This document shows positions 9,207 to 18,591 of a DNA stretch of 64,000 bases, one piece after another (the stretch's first letter is position 1; each line of letters begins with the position of its first letter). The stretch covers positions 21,692-85,691 of the forward strand of contig PHDD01000016.1 of assembly GCA_002840905.1 (NCBI GenBank). Direction: 5' to 3'. The notes under the pieces are model-generated. The model searched no databases. It had not been told where the DNA came from and saw only the letters and a program-made list of their open reading frames with translations. The position numbers and the translations under genes are program-made. The DNA comes from Bacteroidetes bacterium HGW-Bacteroidetes-4. Lineage in GTDB: Bacteria > Bacteroidota > Bacteroidia > Bacteroidales > SZUA-534.

Positions 9207-10421
9207 TTACTTCTCGTTTTCTTTTTTTACCAGCAATACAAATTCCTCTCCAATATCGGGAAGTGTGCTAAAAACTCTTTTCCAGCTGGGCAGTCCCGGC
9301 ACCATGTTTGGATTACTCAAAAAATTGACTCCAGCCTGGTATACATTTCGAGACAATAAATCGACAAGGCGCTCTTCTTTAAACCGGTCGAAAGCATATC
9401 CGTTCATAACAGCATCGTTTTGGTACTGTTCTAGAATTTCAAAAGCAATGGTTTGATAAGTTGCTTTTATACTGCGAAAAAGTCCTTCGTTAAAAACACA
9501 TCCCTCTGAGGCCAGTTTCGAAAAAATAATCCGGGCAATATCGATACTCATTTTTGACAATCCTTTTTCTTGATTATCAAATGATTCGGTATGATGCTTG
9601 TGATCGTAACGATCGGCAATTTCAACCTGACAAATCCGATTTAACGTATAATTTTTATAAACTTCAGCCAGCATGCCCAGTTCAAGTCCCCAATCGTTTG
9701 GAATTCGGATAGAATTCAACACATCGGCTTGCATGGCACACTCGCCTGAAAGCGCATATCGAAAACCATCTAAATAATCGAGATAATCCAATGGCCCCAA
9801 AATTCTTTTTAGGGATCGAAGTAGCGGTGTTACCAACAACCTAACCATGCGACCGTTGATTTTGGTATCGTCGGCTCTAAAATAATACCCCTTACAAAAA
9901 CGATAATTAAAACCAGGAGTGGCAACCGGATAGATTAGGCGGGCCAAAAACTCCCTGTTGTATGTTATAATATCGGCACCATGCATAGCTACAACATCAG
10001 CTTTTTGTGAAGCCAGCGCATACCCAAAACAAAACCACAAGTTTTTGCCTAAATTTGAATTACCTAACTGAATATTTGCCTCGTTTATTCTGAATTGAAG
10101 GTTTTTCATTCCGGGTCCCTCATTCCATATTATTTGATGATGCTGTGGAAGTTCTGAAAAAATTTCACGCGCCTGATTAAAATCTGCAGCATTGGCGGCC
10201 TCAAGTCCGACCACAACCTGATTCAAATAAGGAATTTCTTTTATTACCTGAACCATGTTTTTCAATGCTGGACGGGCAAGGTCACTACCAGGCATCGGGA
10301 TAATTAAACTAATTGGTTGCAAATTATTGCATTGAATAAGCTCTTGCTCCATATCGGCTATTGGCCGGTGTTTAAAATTATGAAAGGTCGTAACACAGGA
10401 ATTCTGATAAAAATCGCCCAT
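9207..10421 (-). CDS. GT81-like glycosyltransferase (glucosylphosphoglycerate synthase type)
   Basis: Retaining GT-A type transferase resembling glucosyl-3-phosphoglycerate synthases, which join a nucleotide sugar to 3-phosphoglycerate to make compatible-solute precursors. Similarity includes LIIPMPGSDLARPAL near the nucleotide-binding N-terminus, the acceptor-loop segment YALSGECAMQADVL, RIPNDWGLELGMLAEVYKN and CQVEIADRYDHKHH, which are characteristic of that group. Odd point: the usual metal-binding DXD appears as GAD in AMHGADIITY, so the first Asp is missing. It may use another residue or have a different donor. It lies upstream of glycerate kinase on the same strand. No matching phosphatase is in the window. 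The substrate is inferred. Confidence 0.65.
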   Translation of the reverse strand: MGDFYQNSCVTTFHNFKHRPIADMEQELIQCNNLQPISLIIPMPGSDLARPALKNMVQVIKEIPYLNQVVVGLEAANAADFNQAREIFSELPQHHQIIWNEGPGMKNLQFRINEANIQLGNSNLGKNLWFCFGYALASQKADVVAMHGADIITYNREFLARLIYPVATPGFNYRFCKGYYFRADDTKINGRMVRLLVTPLLRSLKRILGPLDYLDYLDGFRYALSGECAMQADVLNSIRIPNDWGLELGMLAEVYKNYTLNRICQVEIADRYDHKHHTESFDNQEKGLSKMSIDIARIIFSKLASEGCVFNEGLFRSIKATYQTIAFEILEQYQNDAVMNGYAFDRFKEERLVDLLSRNVYQAGVNFLSNPNMVPGLPSWKRVFSTLPDIGEEFVLLVKKENEK

Positions 10422-10551
10422 AATACAAAATATTTAAATTTCCTTTAAAATATCTGCCTAAAGTTAAGTAAATTGATCTGAATTTTAATCGCATTAGCGA
10501 TGTGGTTTTTTTAATAAAAAAACAATTGCTCGCTTATAAAAAATTTGAACC

Positions 10552-11316
10552 ATGAATAAGATTTGGATATTGTTATTTACAGGATGCTTAACATGTTTAT
10601 TTATAAACTGTTCGAATTTAAAAAAAGCAGAAGTTGAAAATCAAAACCCGGCAAATACTTACCTGGCTTTGCGGACTCAAATTCCTCCAAAAATCGATGG
10701 CTTATTAAATGATAAATGCTGGAAATCAGCTTCCTGGGACACCCTGGATCAAAACTGGTTGGGAAATACTTATAATTCTGAAGATTTTCAAGGACGCTAT
10801 GCCATAACCTGGGACGATAGCTTATTGTATCTCTCGTTAGAAATAACAGATGATTCCCTGGTGAATTTTTACAGCAATCCATTGATTCAGTATTGGGACG
10901 ATGATTGTGTAGAAGTATTTATTGATGAAGATTATTCAGGAGGAATCCACCAATACAGCCATCAGGCTTTTGCTTACCACATTAGTCCTGCAATGGATGC
11001 TATCGACATTGGACCTGATAAACAAGCCCATTATTACAACCATCACATTAAAGGAGCCGTTACAAAAAACCAAACAAAATATTCATGGGAGCTTGCTATT
11101 CGTGTCTATGGAAAAGATTACACCGATACCATGAACACCCACAAACCTATCAAATTATCAGCTAACAAAACCTTGGGGTTTAGTCTGGCTTATTGCGATA
11201 ACGACAGTTCTGTGTTTCGTGAAAATTTTATTGGTTCAGTAAATAGTCCGGGTCATTTTAAAAACGAAGGATGGATTGATGCAAGCTGCTTTGGCAAATT
11301 AATTTTAGCCGATTAA
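10552..11316 (+). CDS. CBM9-like carbohydrate-binding lipoprotein
   Basis: Signal peptide with a lipobox (LFINC, Cys near residue 20), so probably a lipoprotein of the outer membrane. The mature part is a single family-9-type beta-sandwich (about 40-252): PPKIDGLLNDKCWKSASW, then YAITWDDSLLYLSLEITDD, WDDDCVEVFIDED and a C-terminal GKLILAD. This fold occurs alone or attached to glycoside hydrolases and binds sugars. No hydrolase or SusCD genes adjoin, so the ligand is unknown. It is convergent with the YqaA-type gene, whose stop codon lies 9 bases away. Confidence 0.75.
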   Translation: MNKIWILLFTGCLTCLFINCSNLKKAEVENQNPANTYLALRTQIPPKIDGLLNDKCWKSASWDTLDQNWLGNTYNSEDFQGRYAITWDDSLLYLSLEITDDSLVNFYSNPLIQYWDDDCVEVFIDEDYSGGIHQYSHQAFAYHISPAMDAIDIGPDKQAHYYNHHIKGAVTKNQTKYSWELAIRVYGKDYTDTMNTHKPIKLSANKTLGFSLAYCDNDSSVFRENFIGSVNSPGHFKNEGWIDASCFGKLILAD

Positions 11317-11324
11317 TTCAATAT

Positions 11325-11759
11325 TTATGCAACCAGCCATAAGGTAAAATAAGCCCAAACGGCATAACGGACAGCTTTTCCGATCAGCATTCCAATACCT
11401 GTCCGCAGCGGAGACAAGTGCAGTAAGCCCATCGTTACGGCAATAACATCACCAACCAAAGGCAACCAACAAAAAAATGCTATCCAGGCTTCTTTACCCG
11501 AAATAAAATTCTTAAACCGCTCTATTTTTATTTTATCAATTTTCAGGTATTTTTCTATCCAGAATTCCTTGCCCAAGTACCCCAGATAAAATGAGCTAAG
11601 ACCCCCAAGCCAATTTCCTAAAGTAGCAAGCATCAGACTTGGAATTACATTATAGCCGGCAGCCAACATTCCCGACAAAATAACTTCGGAACTAAAAGGC
11701 ACTACCGTTGCAGCCAAAAAGCTGGCTATAAAAAGCCCCAAATATCCTAATTCAAACAT
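11325..11759 (-). CDS. YqaA-type DedA/VTT-fold membrane protein
   Basis: A 144-residue inner-membrane protein with four or five hydrophobic segments. It has the re-entrant-loop motif of the VTT/DedA superfamily (FLAATVVPFSSEVILSGML, then LGNWLGGLSSFYLGYLG, and the C-terminal WLPLVGDVIAVTMGLL). The length fits the YqaA subgroup rather than full DedA (about 200 residues). DedA relatives take part in membrane lipid homeostasis, but the role of YqaA proteins is not settled. It appears monocistronic. Confidence 0.8.
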   Translation of the reverse strand: MFELGYLGLFIASFLAATVVPFSSEVILSGMLAAGYNVIPSLMLATLGNWLGGLSSFYLGYLGKEFWIEKYLKIDKIKIERFKNFISGKEAWIAFFCWLPLVGDVIAVTMGLLHLSPLRTGIGMLIGKAVRYAVWAYFTLWLVA

Positions 11760-12023
11760 TTTACCTATTTTCTTGTGATATCAAATCTGAAAAAAATCCG
11801 GCACAATTTTTATTGTTGCCATCGGGCTCAAAAATAGGAAAAGAAAACAAAGAAAAGTAAACGGAGTCCTCTTTCAGCATTACATTACTTTAGCTGCTGC
11901 AATTTTTTTTCTACTTTAAATAGAACTGAATCGAAGAATATCATAAGCAAATATGTTTTCAAGTGGTAGGTGATTTCTTTTGTATAAGCGCTTTTTTAGC
12001 TTCTTTTGTGAAAAAATATTACA

Positions 12024-12587
12024 ATGGCATTTCTTACCTTGTTTATTATAGCTGTCGGACTGGCAATGGATAGTGTTACCGTTTCTATTTCGTGTGGATT
12101 GATTCTCTATAAATTCAATTTCAGAAACAGCCTTCGTATTGCTCTGTTTATGGGTTTTTTTCAAGGGGTAATGCCGCTTATTGGCTGGCTTTTAGGCAAT
12201 ACCTTCAACCAATATGTTATTTCCGTTGACCACTGGATTGCTTTTGCCATTCTTGTGTTTCTGGGTATTCGAATGATTTATGAATACTTTACCACACGCG
12301 ACGATTTCAAATGCTTTGATCCAACCAATTACAAAGTCTTAACCGGCCTGGCCATTGCAACCAGTATCGATGCACTGGCCGTTGGAATTACATTCAGCCT
12401 GATTGAAATTTCTATTGTTTATTCCGGATTTTTAATTGGTTTTACTTCGTTTGTGCTGTCATTTCTTGCAGTTTGGCTGGGCAGCACCTTCAAACAAAAA
12501 ATGAAGGTGCCCTTTGAATTAATTGGAGGTATAATATTGCTATTAATTGGCACCAAAATTCTTGTTGAACATTTATGGACTCATTAA
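12024..12587 (+). CDS. mntP: Manganese efflux pump MntP
   Basis: Inner-membrane Mn(II) exporter of about 190 residues with six predicted helices arranged as two inverted repeats. The two family signatures are visible: GLAMDSVTVSIS with Asp16 in helix 1, and the repeat GLAIATSIDALAVGITF with its Asp near residue 118. Both acidic residues line the metal path in the family. The 264 bases upstream showed no manganese-riboswitch-like structure that I could recognise, so control by an Mn-dependent repressor or none is possible. The downstream peptidase gene begins 53 bases later. Confidence 0.93.
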   Translation: MAFLTLFIIAVGLAMDSVTVSISCGLILYKFNFRNSLRIALFMGFFQGVMPLIGWLLGNTFNQYVISVDHWIAFAILVFLGIRMIYEYFTTRDDFKCFDPTNYKVLTGLAIATSIDALAVGITFSLIEISIVYSGFLIGFTSFVLSFLAVWLGSTFKQKMKVPFELIGGIILLLIGTKILVEHLWTH

Positions 12588-12640
12588 ATTATATATTTGT
12601 CAGCAAACTTTATAAACAAACCTTTGTTAAACTATTTTTT

Positions 12641-14683
12641 ATGAAAAAACTATTATTTATGATAACTACAGTAGGGATGCTGGCAGCAGGCTGTCAGAAC
12701 ACTTCCAATGAACCTGAGAATAAAAACAATTTCAATTATTTAGTAGAGCAGTTCGCCGATCTCAAAATAATGCGCTACCAGGTTCCCGGTTTCGATTCCT
12801 TGTCGCTGAAACAAAAGGAATTGGTTTATTATTTAAGTCAGGCCGCTTTATGCGGACGTGATATTTTATTCGATCAGTTTTATATGCATAACCTGCTGGT
12901 AAGAAAAACCAACGAAGCCATTATTGAAAGCTACTCCGGAAAAAGAGATTCCGAAAATTTTAAAAAATTTGAAACCTATGCAAAAAGAGTCTGGTTTAGT
13001 AATGGCATTCACCATCATTACAGTACCGATAAGTTTTTCCCGGAAATTGAACCCGCTTACTTTACCGAATTAATACAGCAAAGTAATCAGTCCCTGTTTC
13101 CCTTAAAAAACAACGAATCGATAGACGAATTTATTCAACGAATCACACCGATAATTTTTGATAGGGAACTGGATGCCAAACGCATTGTTCTCGACAGTTC
13201 AAAAGATATTGTTAAGGCATCTGCTTCAAACTTTTACAAAAACATATCACAAGTAGAAGTCGAGGCTTTCAATGCTTCGTATAAACAACCTAATCCTGAA
13301 AAACCACTTTCTGTTGGATTGAACAGCCAATTGGTCAAAGAAAATGGTAAAATTAAAGAGCGCGTTTACAAAGCCGATGGCCTGTATGGAGCTGCCATAC
13401 AACAAATTGTATTTTGGCTTGAAAAAGCCAAATCGGTTGCTGAAAACCATCAACAGGAAAAAACCATTGAGTTGCTAATTTCCTATTATAAAACAGGCGA
13501 TTTGAAAACCTGGGACGATTTGAACGTAGTTTGGGTCGAAGATTCCTTATCAAGCATCGATTTTGTAAATGGTTTTATCGAAAACTATGGCGATCCAATG
13601 GGAATGAAAGCTACCTGGGAAAGTGTAGTTAACTTTAAAGATTTTGAGGCCACCAAACGAACAGAAATTATTAGTTCAAATGCACAGTGGTTCGAAGACC
13701 ATGCGCCTATCGATCCCCGCTTTAAAAAGCCTGAAGTAAAAGGTGTTACGGCTAAAGTTATTACCGTTGCGCAACTGGGTGGTGACTGTTATCCTTCAAC
13801 GCCCATAGGCATAAACCTACCCAATGCCGACTGGATTCGCCGCGATCACGGTTCAAAATCAGTAACCATGGAAAACATTACTTACGCATACGACAAAGCT
13901 GCCGAAGGCAATGGTTTTCTGGAAGAATTTGCTGCGTCGGAAGAAGAAATCCATCTTTCTAAAACCTATGGACCCAAAGCCGGAAATCTGCATACCGATT
14001 TACACGAATGCCTGGGGCATGGTTCTGGCCAATTGCTGCCCGGAACCAGTTCCGAAGCTTTAAAAAACTATAGCTCAGCATTGGAAGAAGCGCGTGCCGA
14101 TTTATTTGCACTTTATTACCTGGGCGATGAAAAAATGATTGAACTGGGACTTATTGAATCGTTCGATGTGGCCAAAGCAGAATACAACAGCTATTTACGA
14201 AACGGACTTATGACACAACTTACCCGAATTCAACCCGGAAAAAATATTGAACAGGCTCACATGCGCAACCGCCAGCTTATTTCACAATGGTGCCTCGAAA
14301 AAGGAGCCGCCGACAAAGTAGTTGAAATGATTAAGAAAGAAAATAAAACCTACGTAGTAATTAACGATTACCATAAACTACGCAGCTTATTTGGTGAATT
14401 GTTGGCCGAAATACAACGCATTAAATCGGAAGGCGATTTCGAGGCCGGTAAACATTTGGTTGAAACTTACGGAGTAATTGTTGATCCTGGACTTCATGCC
14501 GAAATTTTGGAACGCTACAAAAAACTCAATATTGCTCCTTATGGAGGTTTTGTAAATCCAGTTTTCACTCCGGTATATGAAGGAAATCAACTGGTTGATA
14601 TTAAGGCTGATTACAGCGAAGGATATACTGAACAAATGCTTCGATACAGCAAAGAATTTTCGTTTTTACCCGTTGAAAATTAA
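12641..14683 (+). CDS. M49 dipeptidyl-peptidase III family lipoprotein
   Basis: Zinc metallopeptidase that removes dipeptides from peptide N-termini. The zinc motif HECLGH (an HEXXGH site) is followed about 50 residues later by the second family motif EEARAD, which supplies the third zinc ligand. A signal peptide with lipobox (LAAGC) shows export and lipid anchoring. I chose ATG at 12641 because it gives a normal signal peptide; the longer frame from 12575 would put 22 residues before it and overlap mntP. At 680 residues it matches bacterial DPP III. A strong terminator follows. Confidence 0.9.
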   Translation: MKKLLFMITTVGMLAAGCQNTSNEPENKNNFNYLVEQFADLKIMRYQVPGFDSLSLKQKELVYYLSQAALCGRDILFDQFYMHNLLVRKTNEAIIESYSGKRDSENFKKFETYAKRVWFSNGIHHHYSTDKFFPEIEPAYFTELIQQSNQSLFPLKNNESIDEFIQRITPIIFDRELDAKRIVLDSSKDIVKASASNFYKNISQVEVEAFNASYKQPNPEKPLSVGLNSQLVKENGKIKERVYKADGLYGAAIQQIVFWLEKAKSVAENHQQEKTIELLISYYKTGDLKTWDDLNVVWVEDSLSSIDFVNGFIENYGDPMGMKATWESVVNFKDFEATKRTEIISSNAQWFEDHAPIDPRFKKPEVKGVTAKVITVAQLGGDCYPSTPIGINLPNADWIRRDHGSKSVTMENITYAYDKAAEGNGFLEEFAASEEEIHLSKTYGPKAGNLHTDLHECLGHGSGQLLPGTSSEALKNYSSALEEARADLFALYYLGDEKMIELGLIESFDVAKAEYNSYLRNGLMTQLTRIQPGKNIEQAHMRNRQLISQWCLEKGAADKVVEMIKKENKTYVVINDYHKLRSLFGELLAEIQRIKSEGDFEAGKHLVETYGVIVDPGLHAEILERYKKLNIAPYGGFVNPVFTPVYEGNQLVDIKADYSEGYTEQMLRYSKEFSFLPVEN

Positions 14684-14703
14684 GAATAGTATATTTCAAG
14701 TCA

Positions 14704-14742
14704 AGTCAGGCTGGAATAATTATTTACCAGCCTGACTTTTTT
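14704..14742 (+). terminator. Rho-independent terminator after the M49 peptidase
   Basis: AGTCAGGCTGG (14704-14714) pairs perfectly with CCAGCCTGACT (14727-14737) around a 12-base loop, followed by six T. Confidence 0.9.
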
Positions 14743-14861
14743 GTTCCTTCCTGGCAATTCTTATACCTCTATGCCAAAAGTTAAACTAAACTATTCAACC
14801 TTTAGTCAATATCTAAATGTCATTAAGACCTTTTTATCTTATTTTAATTCAAAAGAATTAC

Positions 14862-14869
14862 TAATTTTG
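14862..14869 (+). promoter_or_regulatory. TAnnTTTG promoter box before the flavin reductase
   Basis: TAATTTTG lies 18 bases before the ATG of the oxidoreductase gene and downstream of a terminator, so a new transcript is expected here. No clear TTG element is seen at the expected distance. Confidence 0.4.
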
Positions 14870-14887
14870 CGCAAATTTTAGCAAGCA

Positions 14888-15550
14888 ATGAGCGAAACAT
14901 ATTATCACAATATGCACAAAGTGTTGCAGGTTCAACATTTAACCGAACATACTTTTGTAGTACAATTTGAACGAAAAGAAATGCCTTTTATACCAGGCCA
15001 GCATCTGGTTGTTGGTAAAAAAGGCGACAAGGAATTCCGGCAGTATTCCATTTACAGCGGGTTAAACGATCCACACTTCGAAATATTGGTACGCGAAGTG
15101 GAAACCGGGTTGGTAACACCCAAACTTAAGCAGTTAAAACCTGGTGACGAACTGGAAATTAATGGCCCCATGGGATATTTTACGGTTAGCGAACAGCGCT
15201 GTCTGAATCATCCCATTGTAATGATTGCAACCGGTACTGGAATTGCTCCTTTCAATAGCTGGGTAAAATCGTTTCCCGATATGAATTACAAAATGATTCA
15301 TGGTGTACGTAAGGCCGAGGAAGCCTATGGCATCGATCGTTATAAAAAAGATCGTTTTGTACTGTGTACCTCGCAGGAAAAATCGGGAAATTTTAACGGA
15401 CGGGTAACCGATTACCTTCAAAAAGCTTATTTTCCGAGCAACACCCTGTTTTATTTATGCGGTAACAGCGAAATGATTTTTGACGCCATGGAATTACTTA
15501 AAGATAAGGGATTGAATACAAATCAGATGTTTGCTGAAGTGTATTTTTAA
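14888..15550 (+). CDS. Ferredoxin-NADP reductase-like FAD oxidoreductase (copy 1)
   Basis: Compact 220-residue flavoprotein of the ferredoxin-reductase superfamily. The FAD domain (about 8-100) has QYSIYSG in place of the classic RxYS and a phosphate-binding PGDELEINGPMGYF. The NAD(P) domain begins at MIATGTGIAPFNSWV (about 112-126) and ends with LCGNSEMIFDAMELL and a C-terminal EVYF. No Fe-S cysteine cluster is attached, so it would need a separate ferredoxin or flavodoxin. A clear paralogue lies at 30854-31501. This copy precedes the MiaB-like radical SAM gene, the other follows lipA, which suggests electron supply to radical SAM enzymes (inference). Confidence 0.8.
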   Translation: MSETYYHNMHKVLQVQHLTEHTFVVQFERKEMPFIPGQHLVVGKKGDKEFRQYSIYSGLNDPHFEILVREVETGLVTPKLKQLKPGDELEINGPMGYFTVSEQRCLNHPIVMIATGTGIAPFNSWVKSFPDMNYKMIHGVRKAEEAYGIDRYKKDRFVLCTSQEKSGNFNGRVTDYLQKAYFPSNTLFYLCGNSEMIFDAMELLKDKGLNTNQMFAEVYF

Positions 15551-15604
15551 TAAATGTTTTTTCATTTGTCTGAGAAAATTGTACTTAATGAAATTCTAAT
15601 AATC

Positions 15605-15612
15605 TAATTTTG
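15605..15612 (+). promoter_or_regulatory. TAnnTTTG promoter box before the MiaB-like gene
   Basis: TAATTTTG is preceded by a TTG at 15579-15581; the spacing of 23 bases is slightly long for the Bacteroidota consensus. The MiaB-like gene starts 54 bases downstream. Confidence 0.4.
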
Positions 15613-15666
15613 CATGCAAGGAACGGTATAATTTTCTGTTCTAAAAAATTGAAATAGTTACTAATT

Positions 15667-17130
15667 ATGAAATATCACCTGGTAGTTTTAGGTTGTCAAA
15701 TGAATATGTCTGACAGCGAACGGGTTAAATCAGTTATTGAATCGATGGGATTTACCCATACCGACAATGAAGACGAAGCCTCTTTGTTGGGTGTGCTGTC
15801 GTGTTCGGTCCGGCAAAAACCCATCGATAAAGTTTATAACCGGATTCATGTGTGGAACAGGCAAAAAAACAAGCGAAACATCATAACTTTTGTATCGGGG
15901 TGTGTACTGCCAGACGACAGGGAAAAATTCCTGAAACTTTTCGACTTTGTTTTCCCCATGAGCGAATTGGGTGAATTCCCGCAAATGCTTCGTGAGTATG
16001 GAGTTGCTTCTCCCCTTTCTTTAAGTCAGGACAGAGAAAGTACCCATAATGTTGAAGATGTATTAAGTGAAGTTGAAACCAAAAGTAAAAAACAAAGCCT
16101 GCTTAATCCTTTAACAAAATATTCGGCTTCAAAACCTGTTTTACCAAACAATAAAGATATTTTCCAGCTTTGGAACGTAAAACCTCAATATCAATCGGAG
16201 TTTGAAGCCTATGTTCCTATTCAAAACGGATGCGATAAGTTTTGTTCCTTTTGTGCAGTTCCTTATACCCGGGGACGAGAGGTTTCACGTCCATCAGCGG
16301 AAATAATTGATGAGGTGGTACAATTAATGAAAAATGGTTACAAATCGATCACTCTTTTGGGACAAAACGTAAATTCATACGGATTAGATCGCGATGAAGA
16401 GCTTTCATTTGCTGAATTGCTTACAGAAATTGGAAAAGCGGGCGACTCACTTCAAAATCCATCATGGGTCTATTTTACTTCGCCTCATCCACGCGATATG
16501 AGCCGCGATGTAATTGAAGCCATAGCTAAATACCCGGTGCTGGCAAAACAAATTCACCTTCCCTTGCAAAGCGGCGACGATAAGGTACTCATTAAAATGA
16601 ACCGCAAACACAATTTGGATCGCTATCGCGAAAGTGTTGCAGATATTCGCGAATTAATTCCTCAGGCCACCCTGTTTACTGATATTATTGTGGGTTTTAC
16701 CGGTGAAACCGAAGAGCAGTTTATGAATACCTTGCAATGCTTTGATGAATTTCAATACAACATGGCATACATTGCCATGTATTCTCCCCGTCCTGGTGCC
16801 CAAAGTTACCGTTGGGAAGATGATATTCCCCAGGCTACCAAAAAAGACCGGTTAAAGCGCCTTAGCGAAAAACTGGAAGAAATATCCGCAGCATACAATC
16901 ACCGGTTGCTGGGAAAAGAATTGCAGGTATTGATTCGATCAACCGAACGCAAAACCGGGTTCCTTTCGGGACACACTGAAGGAAAACTGGTTACCCGGAT
17001 TAAAAGTAAAGACCAATCGCTAATTGGAAAATTTGTAAAGGTTAAAATTACTGAAAGTGCCGATTTATCTATAGCTGGTGAATTAGTTACCGTTTTGAAA
17101 GACAAAAGAATTCCGGTTTCAGCAGATTAA
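15667..17130 (+). CDS. miaB: MiaB-type tRNA methylthiotransferase (divergent)
   Basis: Radical SAM enzyme that adds a methylthio group to i6A37 of tRNA. The N-terminal UPF0004 domain carries cysteines 10, 46 and 79 for the auxiliary cluster. The radical SAM motif is C189-x3-C193-x2-C196, and a C-terminal TRAM domain ends the protein (about 410-480). Two features are unlike ordinary MiaB: the usual NTCSVRE is LSCSVRQ, and a low-complexity insert of about 60 residues (about 115-175) separates the two domains. Members with this N-terminus are, to my knowledge, more typical of other lineages, so transfer is possible. It probably modifies tRNA like its family; MiaB versus a related substrate is not certain. 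Confidence 0.75.
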   Translation: MKYHLVVLGCQMNMSDSERVKSVIESMGFTHTDNEDEASLLGVLSCSVRQKPIDKVYNRIHVWNRQKNKRNIITFVSGCVLPDDREKFLKLFDFVFPMSELGEFPQMLREYGVASPLSLSQDRESTHNVEDVLSEVETKSKKQSLLNPLTKYSASKPVLPNNKDIFQLWNVKPQYQSEFEAYVPIQNGCDKFCSFCAVPYTRGREVSRPSAEIIDEVVQLMKNGYKSITLLGQNVNSYGLDRDEELSFAELLTEIGKAGDSLQNPSWVYFTSPHPRDMSRDVIEAIAKYPVLAKQIHLPLQSGDDKVLIKMNRKHNLDRYRESVADIRELIPQATLFTDIIVGFTGETEEQFMNTLQCFDEFQYNMAYIAMYSPRPGAQSYRWEDDIPQATKKDRLKRLSEKLEEISAAYNHRLLGKELQVLIRSTERKTGFLSGHTEGKLVTRIKSKDQSLIGKFVKVKITESADLSIAGELVTVLKDKRIPVSAD

Positions 17131-17247
17131 AAGAATAATGACCATTTTTTCATGTTTTTTAATTTATATTATTAAGATATTCGCATCTTATTTAGCTTAT
17201 AAGCGTAGGAAATCGAATATTTTCAATATTTCAAAAGGAACAATAAA

Positions 17248-18591
17248 ATGAATATATCGTTTAAAACACTGGGTTGCCGTTTAAATCAACACGAAACCGA
17301 TGCTTTGGTTTCAGCTTTTTATAGAGCCGGCTACCAAATAGTCGACTTTAAAGAGCAGGCTGATATTACCATAATAAATACCTGTACCGTAACCAGTCAG
17401 AGCGACCATAAATCGCGTAACATAATTCAACAAGCCATACAAAACAATCCCAACGGACAAGTTATTGTTACCGGCTGCATGGCAGAGCAATACAAAACCG
17501 ATTTGGAACAAATTCCCGGTGTGGCCATGGTAATAAGCAACAACGATAAGAGCAATATTTTAAACATAGTCGAGCAAAAACTTGGTTTTGCTACTTCAAC
17601 TAAAATTTCGTCAGGGGTTTTTAATTACCAGCCGGTTCAAAAAAGTCTTCACACGCGTGCGGCCATAAAAATACAAGATGGATGCGATAATTATTGTACA
17701 TTTTGCATCATTCCACAGGTACGTGGTAGAGCAATCAGCCGTCCGGTAAACGAAGTAATTCAGGCAGTTAAAGACACCATTGCCAATGGTTTTAAAGAAA
17801 TAGTGCTTACCGGAGTTAATATTGGCCGGTATTATCATGAGGGAACCCGTTTTACCGGATTATTAAAACAAATACTGGATATTTCTGGTGATTTTCGCAT
17901 CCGGATTTCATCGCTCGAACCCGATGGTTTTGGCACTGAATTCGTTGAATTGTTCCGTCATCCCAAACTCATGCCGCATCTACACCTTTGTTTGCAATCG
18001 GGGTCCGACCAAATATTGCTTAAAATGAGGCGTATGTATACCATCAGCAGCTACATGCAACTTATCGGTATAATAAAAGCCACGTACACCGATTTTAATC
18101 TGACTACTGATATAATTGTTGGCTTTCCGGGTGAAACCGACCGACACTTTAAAGAATCTTTAAATATTGTTAAACAAATAGGCTTTAGTCACGTTCATAC
18201 CTTTAAATATTCGGTGCGTCAGGGAACATATGCCGAACGAATGCCAAATCAGGTTAATGAAAAAATAAAAAGTAAACGAAGTGAAATGCTCCGCTTGCTA
18301 TCAGAAAAAAACAAAAAAGATTATTATCAACAATTTATTGGAAAAACCGACCGAGTGTTGGTAGAAAAAGATTTAGGAAACAATTGGTATATGGGATATG
18401 GCGAACATTATATTCCGGTTATGTTTCGGTATCCTCAGTATTTAAAGAACCAATGGATGGAAGTAAAAATAACAAAATTAACAGGTGGAGAGCGATTAAT
18501 GGTTCAGGGTATTGCAGTTACAAATGGAATAGTAACAACTAATAAACATAATAAAACATATGGACTCCCAAGCTATCAAATCGCTGATTGA
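17248..18591 (+). CDS. mtaB: tRNA t6A37 methylthiotransferase MtaB
   Basis: Radical SAM methylthiotransferase converting t6A37 to ms2t6A37 in tRNAs that read ANN codons. Auxiliary-cluster cysteines are C10 (KTLGCRLNQHETDAL), C46 (NTCTVTSQSD) and C77 (VTGCMAE). The radical SAM motif is C146-x3-C150-x2-C153 followed by IIPQVRGRAISRP. KTLGCRLNQ and NTCTVT are the usual MtaB signatures that distinguish it from MiaB and RimO. Its last 32 bases overlap the start of the carboxylase gene, so translation of the two is probably coupled even though the functions are unrelated. Confidence 0.9.
   Translation: MNISFKTLGCRLNQHETDALVSAFYRAGYQIVDFKEQADITIINTCTVTSQSDHKSRNIIQQAIQNNPNGQVIVTGCMAEQYKTDLEQIPGVAMVISNNDKSNILNIVEQKLGFATSTKISSGVFNYQPVQKSLHTRAAIKIQDGCDNYCTFCIIPQVRGRAISRPVNEVIQAVKDTIANGFKEIVLTGVNIGRYYHEGTRFTGLLKQILDISGDFRIRISSLEPDGFGTEFVELFRHPKLMPHLHLCLQSGSDQILLKMRRMYTISSYMQLIGIIKATYTDFNLTTDIIVGFPGETDRHFKESLNIVKQIGFSHVHTFKYSVRQGTYAERMPNQVNEKIKSKRSEMLRLLSEKNKKDYYQQFIGKTDRVLVEKDLGNNWYMGYGEHYIPVMFRYPQYLKNQWMEVKITKLTGGERLMVQGIAVTNGIVTTNKHNKTYGLPSYQIAD

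Noticed and set aside
11760..12023. Manganese riboswitch upstream of mntP
   Set aside because: I looked for the yybP-ykoY type conserved loops and saw none in the 264 bases before the gene.
11916..12164. 82-codon minus-strand frame overlapping mntP
   Set aside because: Overlaps the start of mntP, has no family features, and consists largely of Asn, Lys and Gln as expected by chance.
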